From the NCBI GenBank assembly GCA_964459445.1, contig CAYWMP010000062.1:1-29150 (forward strand): a DNA stretch of 29,150 nucleotides, in the 5' to 3' direction. The position numbers and the translations under genes were made by a program. Positions 20,863 through 29,150 of this stretch are shown here, one piece after another (position 1 is the first letter of the stretch; each line of letters opens with the position of its first letter). The notes under the pieces are model-generated. The model worked only from the letters and a program-made list of their open reading frames with translations, was not told where the DNA came from and searched no databases. The DNA is from CAYWMP01 sp964459445 (GTDB lineage Bacteria; Desulfobacterota; DSM-4660; Desulfatiglandales; HGW-15).

Positions 20863-22656
20863 CTAATGCACATGGTCGTAGTAGCCCTTCTGCTCCGCAC
20901 TGGGCAGATAGGGTTTCATGTTTTCTATGATGAAATCACGGACCTTTTCAGCAGTATCGAGGCCGAGTAGTACATCCTCAAAATCAGTTTTGGCCCGTTT
21001 TTCCGAGATGGCGCGAATCGTACTTTTAATTTCCGGAATTGCGCCCGCATTCATGCTCAACTCATCCAGTCCCAACCCAAGGAGGATTGGTAAGCACATT
21101 GGGTCGCCGGCCATTTCCCCACATAGCGCGACGCTTACCCCGACCCTGTTTGCCGTCTGAACCACCTGCCGAATCATTCTGATAATCGCGGGGTGGAAGG
21201 GTTGGTACATGTAGGCAACATGCTCGTTTATCCTGTCTATGGCCAGGGCGTATTGGATGAGATCATTGGTTCCGATACTGAAAAAATCCACGTGCTTTGC
21301 AAGGACATCGGCCATAGTCACCGCGGAAGGGATTTCGATCATGATGCCGATCTGAATATCACGATTATATTCAATGCCCGCCTTGTCCAGATCCTTCATC
21401 ACGTCTTTCAGGATCTGCTTGCATTTGAGGATCTCCTGCAACCCTGAAATCATGGGGAACATCACGCGGACGTTGCCAAAGGCGCTGGCCCGCAGTATGG
21501 CCCTGAGTTGGCTTTTGAAGATTTTCGGTTCTTTCAAACAGAAGCGTACGGCCCTAAGTCCCAGGGCCGGATTCATTTCCTTGTTCAGAGACATATAGGA
21601 TGAAAATTTGTCTCCCCCTAAATCCAAGGTCCTTACGGTCACCGGATCGGGTGCCATGATCTCCGCGACCTGTTTGTAATCATCAAACAATTCGTCTTCC
21701 TGGGGCAATCCCTTGCTTCTGAGGTAAAGAAACTCCGTTCTGTAGAGCCCGATCCCTTCTGCGCCGTGATCCTTGGCCACCACAACTTCCTCAAGGAACT
21801 CTATATTCGCGTTGATGGTGATGCGTCGACCGTCCTGTGTCTCGGCCGGCAGATGACTCGTTCTTACGATACTGGATACATATCGCTGGTGTTCGAGTTG
21901 TTTTTCCTGATAAGCGATGATGGTCTCGTCATCCGGATCAACAATAACCTGCCCCGCATTGCCATCCACAATGATGAGCGTCCCGTCCTGGATTTGATTT
22001 GTGGCCGATTCCAGGCCGACAATGGCAGGGATCTTTAGGGATCGAGCCATGATGGCCGTGTGGGAGGTTCTCCCGCCCTTATCTGTGATAAAACCCATGA
22101 TCTTGCCCACGTTCATCTCGCTTGTATCCACCGGGGAAAGATCATGGGCCACAATGATGACCCGCTCATCTATCTCAGCCAGACTCTCATGGTTTTTTCC
22201 TGATAGATTCCTTAGTATTCTCTCCGCTGCATTCTCTACATCATTGATTCGTTCTCGTATATACTCATCATCTATTTGTTCAAAAAGCTGCCTGATGTTC
22301 TGAACAGACTTCTTGAGGGCCCATTCTGCGTTGATTCTCTCCTCTAGAATGGTGTTCACGGTGGAATCACTCAGCATGCTGTCATTCATGATCATCATAT
22401 GGGTATCAAGGATAAAAGCGTGCTCCCTGATCTGATCGGGCATGCCGTCTTTGAGCGACAAAATCTGCTCCTTTGCTGAATCCAGGGCCTCTTTGAAACG
22501 CTCCACCTCCGCGTCGACCGATTTCTCCCCGATCAGATACTGATAGAATATTTTGACTCGCGAACGATCGACAAGGCGTACCTTTCCAATGATGATCCCC
22601 GGAGATACCGGTATACCTTTGAGTAGATGATTTCGTGCTTTCTGTTTATCGATCAT
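20863..22656 (-). CDS. ptsI: PTS Enzyme I (phosphoenolpyruvate-protein phosphotransferase)
   Basis: 597 aa, full length. The N-terminal part binds HPr; the phospho-His motif GGRTSHTAIMARS carries H199; the C-terminal TIM barrel shows TVRTLDLGGDKF, NPALGLRAVRF, MIEIPSAV and the catalytic-Cys segment VALCGEMAGDP. It transfers phosphate from phosphoenolpyruvate to HPr. Its start overlaps the HPr stop by 4 nt (22653-22656). No EIIA/EIIB/EIIC genes are in the window, and in Desulfobacterota the HPr/EI pair often serves regulation or a mannose-type PTS; which one applies here cannot be told. Confidence 0.96.
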   Translation of the reverse strand: MIDKQKARNHLLKGIPVSPGIIIGKVRLVDRSRVKIFYQYLIGEKSVDAEVERFKEALDSAKEQILSLKDGMPDQIREHAFILDTHMMIMNDSMLSDSTVNTILEERINAEWALKKSVQNIRQLFEQIDDEYIRERINDVENAAERILRNLSGKNHESLAEIDERVIIVAHDLSPVDTSEMNVGKIMGFITDKGGRTSHTAIMARSLKIPAIVGLESATNQIQDGTLIIVDGNAGQVIVDPDDETIIAYQEKQLEHQRYVSSIVRTSHLPAETQDGRRITINANIEFLEEVVVAKDHGAEGIGLYRTEFLYLRSKGLPQEDELFDDYKQVAEIMAPDPVTVRTLDLGGDKFSSYMSLNKEMNPALGLRAVRFCLKEPKIFKSQLRAILRASAFGNVRVMFPMISGLQEILKCKQILKDVMKDLDKAGIEYNRDIQIGIMIEIPSAVTMADVLAKHVDFFSIGTNDLIQYALAIDRINEHVAYMYQPFHPAIIRMIRQVVQTANRVGVSVALCGEMAGDPMCLPILLGLGLDELSMNAGAIPEIKSTIRAISEKRAKTDFEDVLLGLDTAEKVRDFIIENMKPYLPSAEQKGYYDHVH

Positions 22657-22925
22657 TTATTTTCGCCGAAATTTTGACCAAGAAGCGTTCCCAGGGCTTC
22701 CAACAAGGCCTCTGAGTCCTCACCCACGGCCCTGGCCTCTATCTCCGTACCCTTGGGACAAGCCAGCGTAAGAATGGCGAGGATGCTGCGTCCATCTACC
22801 TCTTTCCTATCCCGGGTGATGAAAAGGCTCGACTCAAACTGCTCGGCCAATTCAACGATTCTGGCGGCGGCCCTTGCGTGCAGGCCCAGATCGTTATTTA
22901 CTGTTATCTTCCTGATCGACTCCAT
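22653..22925 (-). CDS. ptsH: PTS phosphocarrier protein HPr
   Basis: 90 aa. GLHARAAARIVELA carries the phospho-acceptor His (H16), and GRSILAILTLACPKG carries the regulatory serine region (S47), so both the Enzyme I site and a possible HPr-kinase site are kept. The Cys in LACPKG is unusual but not in the active site. It begins 34 bp after the true end of rsmI and overlaps ptsI, so it is part of the long minus-strand run. Confidence 0.93.
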   Translation of the reverse strand: MESIRKITVNNDLGLHARAAARIVELAEQFESSLFITRDRKEVDGRSILAILTLACPKGTEIEARAVGEDSEALLEALGTLLGQNFGENK

Positions 22926-22959
22926 GTCTCGAAAGATGGTCTTTTACTGGGGTAAATGG

Positions 22960-23722
22960 TTATTTATCCGTTGCTTCCAGCCTCTTTTTCTCAGCTAAGC
23001 AGATCTTGTAGGCCGCTCTAAAGGCAACGCCTTCTTCTGTTGCAATCTTCCTTGCCAAATCCTTGGTGCTGATTTCCNNNNNNNNNNNNNNNNNNNNNNN
23101 NNNNNNNNNNNNNNNNNNNNNNNNNNNNNNNNNNNNNNNNNNNNNNNNNNNNNNNNNNNNNNNNNNNNNNNNNNNNNGTCAGGGTCGCCTTGAGTCTATG
23201 CGGCGCTTCAAACAGAACCAGGGTGTTTGATTCGGATATCAACCCTTTCAGTTCTTTTCGCCTGCTGCCCGGTTTGTTGGAAAGGAATCCCAAAAAAAGA
23301 AATCTATTGCTTTGAATTCCTGACACGGAGAGGGCCGCAGTCAAAGCGGAAGGCCCCGGGATGGGGGAAATCTCAATACCTTCCCCTATGGCCCCGTTGA
23401 TTAAAAAAACCCCTGGATCTGATATGGCCGGTGTCCCTGCGTTGGTCACAAGGGCAATATGCCGACCGGATTTCAGCTTTTTTATGAGTTCGGGACCTCG
23501 GACTCTTCGGTTGTGCTGATTATAGCTGATGATATTGGTTTTTATACCGAAGTGTCTGCAGAGCGCCCTGGTATGCTTAACGGTTTCTGCTGCAATGAGG
23601 TCTATGTCTTTTAAAAGGTTTAGGGCCCTAAGCGTGATATCTTCGAGATTTCCGATGGGCGTTGAAACGACGTAAAGAGTGCCCGCCTCATTGGTTTTCA
23701 ATTCTCTTTTTCTAGTCTTCAA
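22960..23722 (-). CDS. rsmI: 16S rRNA 2'-O-ribose methyltransferase RsmI, interrupted by a gap
   Basis: RsmI (YraL) methylates C1402 in 16S rRNA using SAM. The part before the gap shows LYVVSTPIGNLEDITLRAL, IAAETVKHTRALCRHFGI, ALVTNAGTPAISDPG and ISPIPGPSALTAALSVSG, and then LFEAPHRLKATL. The 100-N gap (23078-23177) has arbitrary length, so the frame after it is not reliable: reading on in the same frame gives a false end near 23018. The correct continuation is another frame, EISTKDLARKIATEEGVAFR then AAYKICLAEKKRLEA, with the stop at 22960-22962, matching the usual RsmI C-terminus. About 30 residues are hidden by the gap if its true size is near 100. Confidence 0.85.
23078..23177. other. Assembly gap of 100 N
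   Basis: Exactly 100 undetermined bases, the conventional placeholder for a scaffold join of unknown size. It lies within rsmI; flanking sequence on both sides belongs to that gene, so the join itself looks right. Confidence 0.97.
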
Positions 23723-23737
23723 CCCTATTCCAGATAC

Positions 23738-24106
23738 CTAATAGGCCATCTCAAAGGCGTTTTTCACGACTTCGATCTCTTTTCGTCCATGACCCAGATT
23801 CACGGCAACCACATCAAATCTGGATCTCACATCGCAGCAATCATTGGCCTTCATATAGAAGAGCGCCAATTTTGAAAGTTGACGCTTCTTTCGTTCCGTC
23901 ACGGCCTCCTTTGCTTGACCGGGGCTCTTTCCTCTTCTCGTCTTGATTTCAATGAAGACCAGGGTGTTTCCGTCTTTGGCTATAAGATCTATCTCTCCAA
24001 GGACGCATCGATAGTTGCGACTCAAGCATTTATAGCCAAGGCTCTTTATTCTTTCGAGTGCCAGATCCTCCCCGAGTCGTCCTAGATCCTGCCTCTCTTT
24101 GGTCAT
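23738..24106 (-). CDS. UPF0102 / YraN-family nuclease-like protein
   Basis: 122 aa. GRLGEDLALERIKSLGYK begins the domain, and GEIDLIAKDGNTLVFIEIKTRR gives the Holliday-junction-resolvase-like restriction fold with the D and ExK residues intact. It is usually found, as here, beside rsmI and rnhB. Its role is not settled. It starts 16 bp after the end of rnhB on the same strand. Confidence 0.92.
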   Translation of the reverse strand: MTKERQDLGRLGEDLALERIKSLGYKCLSRNYRCVLGEIDLIAKDGNTLVFIEIKTRRGKSPGQAKEAVTERKKRQLSKLALFYMKANDCCDVRSRFDVVAVNLGHGRKEIEVVKNAFEMAY

Positions 24107-24122
24107 CGCACCGCTGCTCCCT

Positions 24123-24782
24123 TCAGACGGGCACCCCCCTGAAGGTCATTCTGTGTACCGGTGATGGGCCGTGCACCTTTAGGGCCTTCAAATGCTCTGC
24201 GGTGCCGTAGCCCTTGTTTCTACAAAAACCATAGACTGGAAACAGGGCGTGGTATGAATCCATGATCCTGTCCCTGTATACCTTGGCCATTATAGAGGCA
24301 GCCGATATGCTGTGACTCCGCCTGTCCCCCTTTTTCAGACATTTCTGGACAAGGGGGAGCGGAATGGCATGAATCCCGTCCACCAGGAGGCAATCGGGCG
24401 CCGGATCGAGGAACGATACGGCCCTCTTCATGGCCTCAAGAGACCCTTTCAATATGTTGAATTTATCTATATAAAGATGAGACACCACGCCGATGCCGAT
24501 AGCGATGGCAGTATGGTTTATGACGGAGAAAGCCTCTTCTCGAGCCTCCTCCTTCATCTGCTTCGAGTCTTTGACCCCCTCTAAAATAACACCCTTAGGC
24601 ATGATGACTGCGGCAGCCACTACAGGGCCCGCGAGAGGTCCCCGGCCGGCCTCATCCACTCCGGCCGGAACACCAAAACCGGCCTTTCGGGCCACGGATT
24701 CATGCATAAGAGGATCGGCTTCCCCGGGGATCTCATGCTTGGGAAATAACGGTAGGTTATCTGCTGAATTATTCAAGAACAC
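24123..24782 (-). CDS. rnhB: Ribonuclease HII
   Basis: 219 aa. GVDEAGRGPLAGPVVAAAV (D43, E44), the DSKQM segment, LLVDGIHAIP (third acidic residue) and HSISAASIMAKVYRDRIM contain the RNase HII active site that removes ribonucleotides from DNA and RNA-DNA hybrids. The long frame starts with GTG at 24782 and has about 40 residues before the core; a start at the ATG 24707 (M26), preceded by GGGGAAG, is equally plausible and closer to family length. Confidence 0.95.
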   Translation of the reverse strand: MFLNNSADNLPLFPKHEIPGEADPLMHESVARKAGFGVPAGVDEAGRGPLAGPVVAAAVIMPKGVILEGVKDSKQMKEEAREEAFSVINHTAIAIGIGVVSHLYIDKFNILKGSLEAMKRAVSFLDPAPDCLLVDGIHAIPLPLVQKCLKKGDRRSHSISAASIMAKVYRDRIMDSYHALFPVYGFCRNKGYGTAEHLKALKVHGPSPVHRMTFRGVPV

Positions 24783-24798
24783 CCGTTACGAAAAGATG

Positions 24799-25143
24799 TT
24801 ACATCCTCTTTTCTTTTATGCGGGCAGCTTTACCTCTCAACTTCCTCAAATAGTACAACCGTCCTCTTCTCACCCTGCCCCTGGTAACGATTTCGACCTT
24901 ATCGATATTCGGTGAATGGAGAGGAAAAATTCTTTCCACGCCAATGCCGTAGGAGACTTTTCGAACCGTAAAGGTCGCCCCCGTCGTTCCTTTTCTCTTG
25001 CGGATGACGACACCCTGAAATACCTGTATTCTCTCTTTCTCACCCTCTTTTATCTTGGCATGAACCTTTATGGTATCGCCAGGCTTGAAATCAGGAATAT
25101 CACCTCGCATCTGCTCCTTCTCAAGGGTTTCTATGATATTCAT
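24799..25143 (-). CDS. rplS: 50S ribosomal protein L19
   Basis: 114 aa, full length. DFKPGDTIKVHAKIKEGEKE, FQGVVIRKRKG, GIGVERIFPLHSPNIDKVEI and the GRVRRGRLYYLRKLRGKAARIKE tail are standard for L19. AGGAGGAG lies 4-5 nt before the ATG. It follows the trmD and SPOUT genes as in most bacteria. Confidence 0.98.
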   Translation of the reverse strand: MNIIETLEKEQMRGDIPDFKPGDTIKVHAKIKEGEKERIQVFQGVVIRKRKGTTGATFTVRKVSYGIGVERIFPLHSPNIDKVEIVTRGRVRRGRLYYLRKLRGKAARIKEKRM

Positions 25144-25222
25144 ATCTCCTCCTATCTCAGCTCATCGCTCATTTCAAATCAGATTATTCCCTTTCGGGTA
25201 TTCGGCGAGCGAGCGGCCTTTT

Positions 25223-25777
25223 TCATCTGCCTGTAAGTCTATCCAAAATGACGGCGGCGGCTGTCCGAACCGATAGGTGATTATAACCGGTGACCCCTTC
25301 AATGGGATCCAGGACATAATCCGCTTCCTCGACAACTTGCCTGTCCAGCCCCCATGCAGTCCCAAATAAAATGAAAACGCCCCTTTCGGCACGGATCAGA
25401 TCTTCAGCTTCGCGGTATGTAAGGCCCCTTGCCTTTTGTTTCGAGGCATCGGTGGCGATTATTAGCGGCCTTTCGCTCTCTATGACCGATATTTCCTCTA
25501 ATGCCGCCCCAATAGATTGGGCCACAACGACGCACTCAAAGGCCTCTTTTCTGTCCTGGTTGTATTGTGCGCCGTACCCGCTCTTCCAGTGTCTGATGAT
25601 GCGCTCGGCCAATTGCTGCTGATCTTCCAGGGGGGTGATGACAAAGAATTTTTTGGCTCCGTAGGTCCTGGCCAACCTGGATAGATCATGAAGATCAAAA
25701 TTCGTGATTGCGGAAGCTATTCGTTTTAAGTTCTTGTTGTAAACAGGATAATGAACCAGCCCGATATAGAGACGCAT
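25223..25777 (-). CDS. SPOUT-family RNA methyltransferase (PF09936-like)
   Basis: 184 aa from the ATG at 25777: MRLYIGLVHYPVYNKNLKRI and ITNFDLHDLSRLARTYG begin the domain, and FGTAWGLDRQVVEEADYVLD then GVTGYNHLSVRTAAAVILDR form the knotted SAM-binding C-terminus. This is the uncharacterised SPOUT family that sits between trmD and rplS in many Desulfobacterota and related genomes; the RNA target is unknown. The open frame extends 18 codons further upstream to a GTG, but that part lacks family similarity. Confidence 0.88.
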   Translation of the reverse strand: MRLYIGLVHYPVYNKNLKRIASAITNFDLHDLSRLARTYGAKKFFVITPLEDQQQLAERIIRHWKSGYGAQYNQDRKEAFECVVVAQSIGAALEEISVIESERPLIIATDASKQKARGLTYREAEDLIRAERGVFILFGTAWGLDRQVVEEADYVLDPIEGVTGYNHLSVRTAAAVILDRLTGR

Positions 25778-25840
25778 TATATTTAGCTCGCAACCATTCG
25801 CTCTCTGCCCAGGGTTTGGCGTTCCGTGCACATCCAGAAA

Positions 25841-26581
25841 CTATGAGCGACGGCCTTTTTTCTGTAGTTCCGTCAGGATGGCCCTGTCTTCCTCGCCCAG
25901 TTTGGCCTTTTTGAGTAAATCCGGTCTCCTTTCCAATGTCCTCTTTATGGCTTGGGTTCTTCGCCATTGGCGAATCTTTTCGTGATCCCCCGAAAGCAAA
26001 ACAGACGGCACCTCTTTGCCTTTGAACTCCCTGGGCCGGGTGTAATGGGGATATTCCAGAAGGCCATCTTCAAAGGAATCCTCCTGGTTTGACCTTTCAC
26101 CCCCCAGGACGCCGGGCAGGAGTCGGCTTACAGAATCGATAACCACCATCGCTCCCAATTCGCCGCCGCTCAAAACATAATCCCCAATGGACAACTCAAG
26201 TTCTATCCGATTCGATCTTATCCGTTCATCCACCCCCTCGTAGCGACCACAGATCATAATGATTTGATCCAAGCGGGATAATTCCCACGCCTTTGACTGA
26301 TCGTAGGATTCGCCCTGGGGCGTAAGCAATAGGACGATTGATTTTTTACTGATTTTTTCAACGGAGTCAAGGGCACGATAAATCGGACCGGGCTTCATGA
26401 CCATACCTTCACCGCCGCCGTAGGGACGGTCGTCGGTCACCCTGTGTCTGCCCTTGGCAAAATCTCGAATGTTGGTGAGTCTGATATCCACCTTTCCCTC
26501 CTTGATAGCGCGCCCAAGGATGCTCTCCTCAAGGAAGGGCTCAAATAGGCCCGGAAACAACGTGAGAATATCAAACCTCAT
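25841..26581 (-). CDS. trmD: tRNA (guanine-N1)-methyltransferase TrmD
   Basis: 246 aa. FDILTLFPGLFEPFLEESILGRA, TDDRPYGGGEGMVMKPGPI, ICGRYEGVDERI and the knot region IGDYVLSGGELGAMVVIDSVSRLLPGVLG are all canonical. TrmD makes m1G37 next to the anticodon, preventing frameshifting. The ATG overlaps the end of rimM by 11 nt, so translation is coupled. Confidence 0.98.
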   Translation of the reverse strand: MRFDILTLFPGLFEPFLEESILGRAIKEGKVDIRLTNIRDFAKGRHRVTDDRPYGGGEGMVMKPGPIYRALDSVEKISKKSIVLLLTPQGESYDQSKAWELSRLDQIIMICGRYEGVDERIRSNRIELELSIGDYVLSGGELGAMVVIDSVSRLLPGVLGGERSNQEDSFEDGLLEYPHYTRPREFKGKEVPSVLLSGDHEKIRQWRRTQAIKRTLERRPDLLKKAKLGEEDRAILTELQKKGRRS

Positions 26582-27107
26582 TCAAATTCAGCAATCCCTC
26601 CATTTCTGTGATAATCATGCGTTTGCCATCCAGATCGATTTCTTCCACAACATCATGGATGGCTGGGATTAAAACCTCTTTCTTCCCTTTGCCGACGACA
26701 TAGACGTCATTACTGCCCGTGGTTAGTATTTGTGTAATATCCCCGAGGTACTTGCCTGTTTTCAGATACACCTGAAGACCTATCAGTTCATGCCAGAAGA
26801 ATTCATCGTCGCTATCACGTTTGAGAGCGTCCTTTCTAATGAAAATGGACGCTCCCCGGTATCCTTCTGCCTCATCAACAGAATGCAGGCCCTCAAGCTT
26901 CAACAAAATATTATTCTTGTGAGGCCTTATGGATTTTACTCTGTGTGATTCGGTTTCCCCTGAAACCCTTTGAAGATAAAGCGTCCCGGCACGCCTATAG
27001 GACTCTTCGGATTCCGCATAAGACTGTATTCTCAAGAGTCCACCCAGACCGTGGGGGCGAAGGATCTTCCCCACAAGGAGAAGGTTTTCAAGAGAAACCC
27101 TATCCAA
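26571..27107 (-). CDS. rimM: 16S rRNA processing protein RimM
   Basis: 178 aa. LLLVGKILRPHGLGGLLRIQ is the N-terminal beta-barrel signature, and EFFWHELIGLQVYLKTGKYLG with YVVGKGKKEVLIPAIHDVVEEID is the PRC-barrel C-terminal domain that contacts S19. The frame begins with TTG at 27107, two nt after the KH gene stop, with no ATG before the conserved VGKI motif, so TTG is taken as the start. Confidence 0.95.
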   Translation of the reverse strand: MDRVSLENLLLVGKILRPHGLGGLLRIQSYAESEESYRRAGTLYLQRVSGETESHRVKSIRPHKNNILLKLEGLHSVDEAEGYRGASIFIRKDALKRDSDDEFFWHELIGLQVYLKTGKYLGDITQILTTGSNDVYVVGKGKKEVLIPAIHDVVEEIDLDGKRMIITEMEGLLNLNEV

Positions 27108-27109
27108 GG

Positions 27110-27340
27110 TTACTCGATGATCTCCAAAACCGATCTCTTATTGATCTTGGTGGAAGCTGCGCTGAGTATGGTCCGCATTGCTCTGGCAGTCCGTCCCTGT
27201 TTGCCGATCACTTTTCCCAGATCTTCTTTGGCTACTTTCAGCTCGATTACAGAGGTCTGCTCTCCTTCAATCTCGGTTACAACGACCTCTTCCGGCTTGT
27301 CTACCAACGCCTTCGCTATGTATGCAATCAGCTCCTTCAT
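27110..27340 (-). CDS. KH-domain RNA-binding protein (KhpA/YlqC-like)
   Basis: 76 aa from the ATG at 27340, which has GGAGGA 9 nt upstream; the frame is open 7 codons further but that start lacks a ribosome site. MKELIAYIAKALVDKPEEV is the usual beginning, and VIGKQGRTARAMRTILSAAS contains the GxxG-type RNA-binding loop (GKQG). KhpA-type proteins bind RNA and are encoded between rpsP and rimM. Confidence 0.93.
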   Translation of the reverse strand: MKELIAYIAKALVDKPEEVVVTEIEGEQTSVIELKVAKEDLGKVIGKQGRTARAMRTILSAASTKINKRSVLEIIE

Positions 27341-27407
27341 CTCATTTAATCCTCCGTTCATGATATCACCACCACCTCACTTGAATTCGTCGTTGTAAGA
27401 ATTTTAT

Positions 27408-27650
27408 TTAAAGTAACCCTTCTTTCTGCAAAATTGCCTTTGCTGATCCTGACACACTGGCCCCTTGCTCAAGCCAACGGTTAACCTTGTCTTTTTGAAC
27501 CGTTATTTGAGCCGGGTCTTTCATCGGATCATAGGTTCCAAGTATTTCTAAGAATTTTCCATCTCTTGGCGCTTCTGAGTTAGCAGCAACCAATCTGTAA
27601 AAAGGTTTCTTCTTTGCTCCCATTCTTGCCAATCTTATTCTCACAGCCAT
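27408..27650 (-). CDS. rpsP: 30S ribosomal protein S16
   Basis: 80 aa from the ATG at 27650 (MAVRIRLARMGAKKKPFYRL), with the conserved FLEILGTYDPMKDP and VNRWLEQGASVSGSAKAIL. An in-frame GTG four codons earlier is less likely, since S16 normally starts at MAVRIRL. GGAAGGGGG lies upstream. It follows ffh by 38 bp in the same transcript. Confidence 0.97.
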   Translation of the reverse strand: MAVRIRLARMGAKKKPFYRLVAANSEAPRDGKFLEILGTYDPMKDPAQITVQKDKVNRWLEQGASVSGSAKAILQKEGLL

Positions 27651-27688
27651 TCCCTTTACCACCCCCTTCCGTTCGAAATCAGTAGTGT

Positions 27689-29014
27689 CTAATGAAGAAG
27701 CGATCCAATATTCGGTAAACCTTTTTTGGTGATATTCTCCATCATTTTTTTCGTCTGGGCAAAGTTTTTAATCAGACGATTGACATCCTGTATTTTTGTG
27801 CCGCTTCCGCGCGCAATTCTTTTTCTCCTGCTCCCGTTAATGATCTTGTGATTGCGCCGTTCCTCCCCGGTCATCGAATTGATAATGGCCTCTATTTTGA
27901 CCAATTCCCTTTCATCGGGTTTTAGCTTTTTCAACTGCTTTATCTGTCCCATACCGGGCAACATGGAAAGAATCTGTTCCATGGATCCCAATTTCTTGAT
28001 CTGCTTGAGTTGGGACCGGAAGTCCTCAAGATCAAAATCTCTTTTCTTGAGTTTCTGCTCCAGGTTGAGGGCTTCTTTCTCATCAAACTCCACCTGGGCC
28101 TTTTCGATAAGGGTGAGCATATCGCCCATACCCAGAATTCGCGATGCCATTCTATCGGGAAAGAAGGGTTCAAGGGCATCGAGCTTTTCGCCCACCCCAA
28201 CAAATTTAATCGGCTTCCCTGTTACGGCCTTAAGGGATAGGGCGGCGCCGCCCCTAGCATCGCCTTCCATTTTTGTAAGTACGACTCCGGTAATGTCAAG
28301 ACGCTGATTGAATTGCTCAGCCACATTCACGGCATCCTGTCCCGTCATGGCATCCGCAACAAGGAGGATTTCCGTTGGATCAACGCGCTCCTTGATTCTT
28401 TCAAGCTCCGCCATGAGGTCTTCATCGATGTGGAGACGCCCCGCTGTGTCCATAATCAAAATATCCGAACCTGAGCTCTCAGCCTTTGAAAGCGCATCCT
28501 TGCAGATATCTTCGGGCGTGAGATTGTCCTCCGGTGAATAGACAGGGATTTGGAGCTGTGAACCCAGTTTTTTTAGCTGGTCTATGGCGGCCGGCCGATA
28601 GATATCTGCAGGCACCAAATAGGGATTCCTGCCTTTTTTTCGCAGATAGAGGGCCAATTTCCCGGCTGTTGTCGTCTTGCCCGATCCCTGAAGGCCGACA
28701 AGCATCAGCGTGAAAGGGGTCCTTCCCGAGAGATTGAGTTCCTGTCTATTTGCCCCCATCAATTGCGTGAGTTCATCATTGACGATCTTGATAACCTGCT
28801 GGCCCGGCGTCAGGCTTTCGAGAACGTCCTTCCCGACCGCCCTTTCTTGAATTTCCCCTACAAACTGTTTGACCACCTTGTAATTGACATCCGCCTCCAG
28901 CAGGGCCATGCGGACTTCCTTGAGGGCCTCCTGAATGTTTTTCTCAGATAACCTCCCGTGACCTTTCAGTTTTTTAAAAGTCCGATTTAGTTTTTCAGAT
29001 AAACTCTCAAACAT
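27689..29014 (-). CDS. ffh: Signal recognition particle protein Ffh (SRP54)
   Basis: 441 aa from the ATG at 29014 (a GTG two codons earlier is possible). N domain MFESLSEKLNRTFKKLKG; G domain with GLQGSGKTTTAGKLA, PADIYRPAAIDQL, DTAGRLHIDEDL, TKMEGDARGGAAL and FVGVGEKLDALEPF; M domain with KLGSMEQILSMLPGMGQIK and GSRRKRIARGSGTKIQDVNRL for 4.5S RNA and signal-peptide binding. It directs membrane proteins to the translocon. It is the first gene of the long operon running to rsmI and on to ptsH-ptsI. Confidence 0.98.
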   Translation of the reverse strand: MFESLSEKLNRTFKKLKGHGRLSEKNIQEALKEVRMALLEADVNYKVVKQFVGEIQERAVGKDVLESLTPGQQVIKIVNDELTQLMGANRQELNLSGRTPFTLMLVGLQGSGKTTTAGKLALYLRKKGRNPYLVPADIYRPAAIDQLKKLGSQLQIPVYSPEDNLTPEDICKDALSKAESSGSDILIMDTAGRLHIDEDLMAELERIKERVDPTEILLVADAMTGQDAVNVAEQFNQRLDITGVVLTKMEGDARGGAALSLKAVTGKPIKFVGVGEKLDALEPFFPDRMASRILGMGDMLTLIEKAQVEFDEKEALNLEQKLKKRDFDLEDFRSQLKQIKKLGSMEQILSMLPGMGQIKQLKKLKPDERELVKIEAIINSMTGEERRNHKIINGSRRKRIARGSGTKIQDVNRLIKNFAQTKKMMENITKKGLPNIGSLLH

Positions 29015-29050
29015 CTTCACACCCGTTCGGGGTTTTAGTCATAAACTTGT

Positions 29051-29080
29051 AGTTTATCGATTAAGAAGACTCCCTGTCAA
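29051..29080 (-). promoter_or_regulatory. Promoter of the ffh operon, with a palindrome over the -10
   Basis: On the minus strand TTGACA (29080-29075), an 18-nt spacer and TAAACT (29056-29051), starting transcription about 30 nt before ffh. The -10 lies inside a perfect inverted repeat ATAAACT-TGT-AGTTTAT (29041-29057), which could be a repressor site or coincidence. Confidence 0.55.
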
Positions 29081-29150
29081 TAAAAAACCGGTCAAGACAC
29101 AGGGTGTTTTTGTTCTGTCCTATCTAAGAAATAATATCAAGTAGTTGAAG

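Noticed and set aside
23018..23722. RsmI ending at 23018
   Set aside because: That end comes from reading through an N gap of arbitrary length in the wrong frame; the normal C-terminus is in another frame ending at 22960.

Overview
The window looks like a metagenome-assembled scaffold (it contains a gap of exactly 100 N) from a Desulfobacterota (former Deltaproteobacteria) anaerobe. The grounds are multiheme c-type cytochromes, a 2-hydroxyacyl-CoA dehydratase-type subunit pair, an HPr/Enzyme I pair next to rsmI, and the ffh-rpsP-KH-rimM-trmD-SPOUT-rplS-rnhB-yraN-rsmI order that I associate with that group. No rRNA gene or CRISPR array was found. The only RNA gene I can call firmly is tmRNA.

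Region 1 (1-3275, + strand) is a redox module: a ferritin-like diiron protein, a membrane-anchored tetraheme NapC/NirT-type quinol dehydrogenase, and a periplasmic octaheme cytochrome of the hydroxylamine oxidoreductase (HAO) family. The last two form a likely electron chain from quinol to a nitrogen oxide or hydroxylamine. A 45-nt direct repeat containing a conserved TTGAC-N7-GTCAA palindrome lies on both sides of the module (10-54 and 3514-3558). Region 2 (3.7-8.5 kb) holds an HD-GYP protein behind a strong promoter and a structured leader, an M23 peptidase, a secreted Tyr/Gly/Lys/His-rich repeat protein, and a translationally coupled pair of a TPR protein and a half-permease. Region 3 (8.7-12.2 kb) is a coupled marR-hgd-hgd operon with a likely operator and a divergent PadR regulator.

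Region 4 (about 12.3-19.7 kb) is the accessory part. The last 27 nt of the tmRNA gene occur twice in the same orientation, at the real ssrA 3' end (19701-19727) and as an orphan copy at 13613-13639. They bracket about 6.1 kb that looks like an ssrA-inserted island. It carries a membrane-anchored dCTP deaminase/dUTPase-fold protein that lacks the deaminase Glu, a broken RelE-type toxin with an overlapping upstream partner gene, a small ribbon-helix-helix protein, and an 824-aa archaeo-eukaryotic-primase plus superfamily-2 helicase protein of the kind assigned to TOTE-type conflict systems. There is no recognisable integrase. Beside each tmRNA 3' end copy sit a hairpin and a short GIY-YIG nuclease gene, in the same order and orientation. 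This repeated unit (tmRNA end, hairpin, GIY-YIG) is the most unusual structure in the window.

Region 5 (19.7-29.15 kb, all minus strand) is conserved housekeeping: ssrA and smpB (ribosome rescue), ptsH-ptsI, and a long translation, RNA-modification and protein-export operon starting at ffh. The rsmI gene is interrupted by the N gap, and its true C-terminus lies in a different frame beyond the gap.
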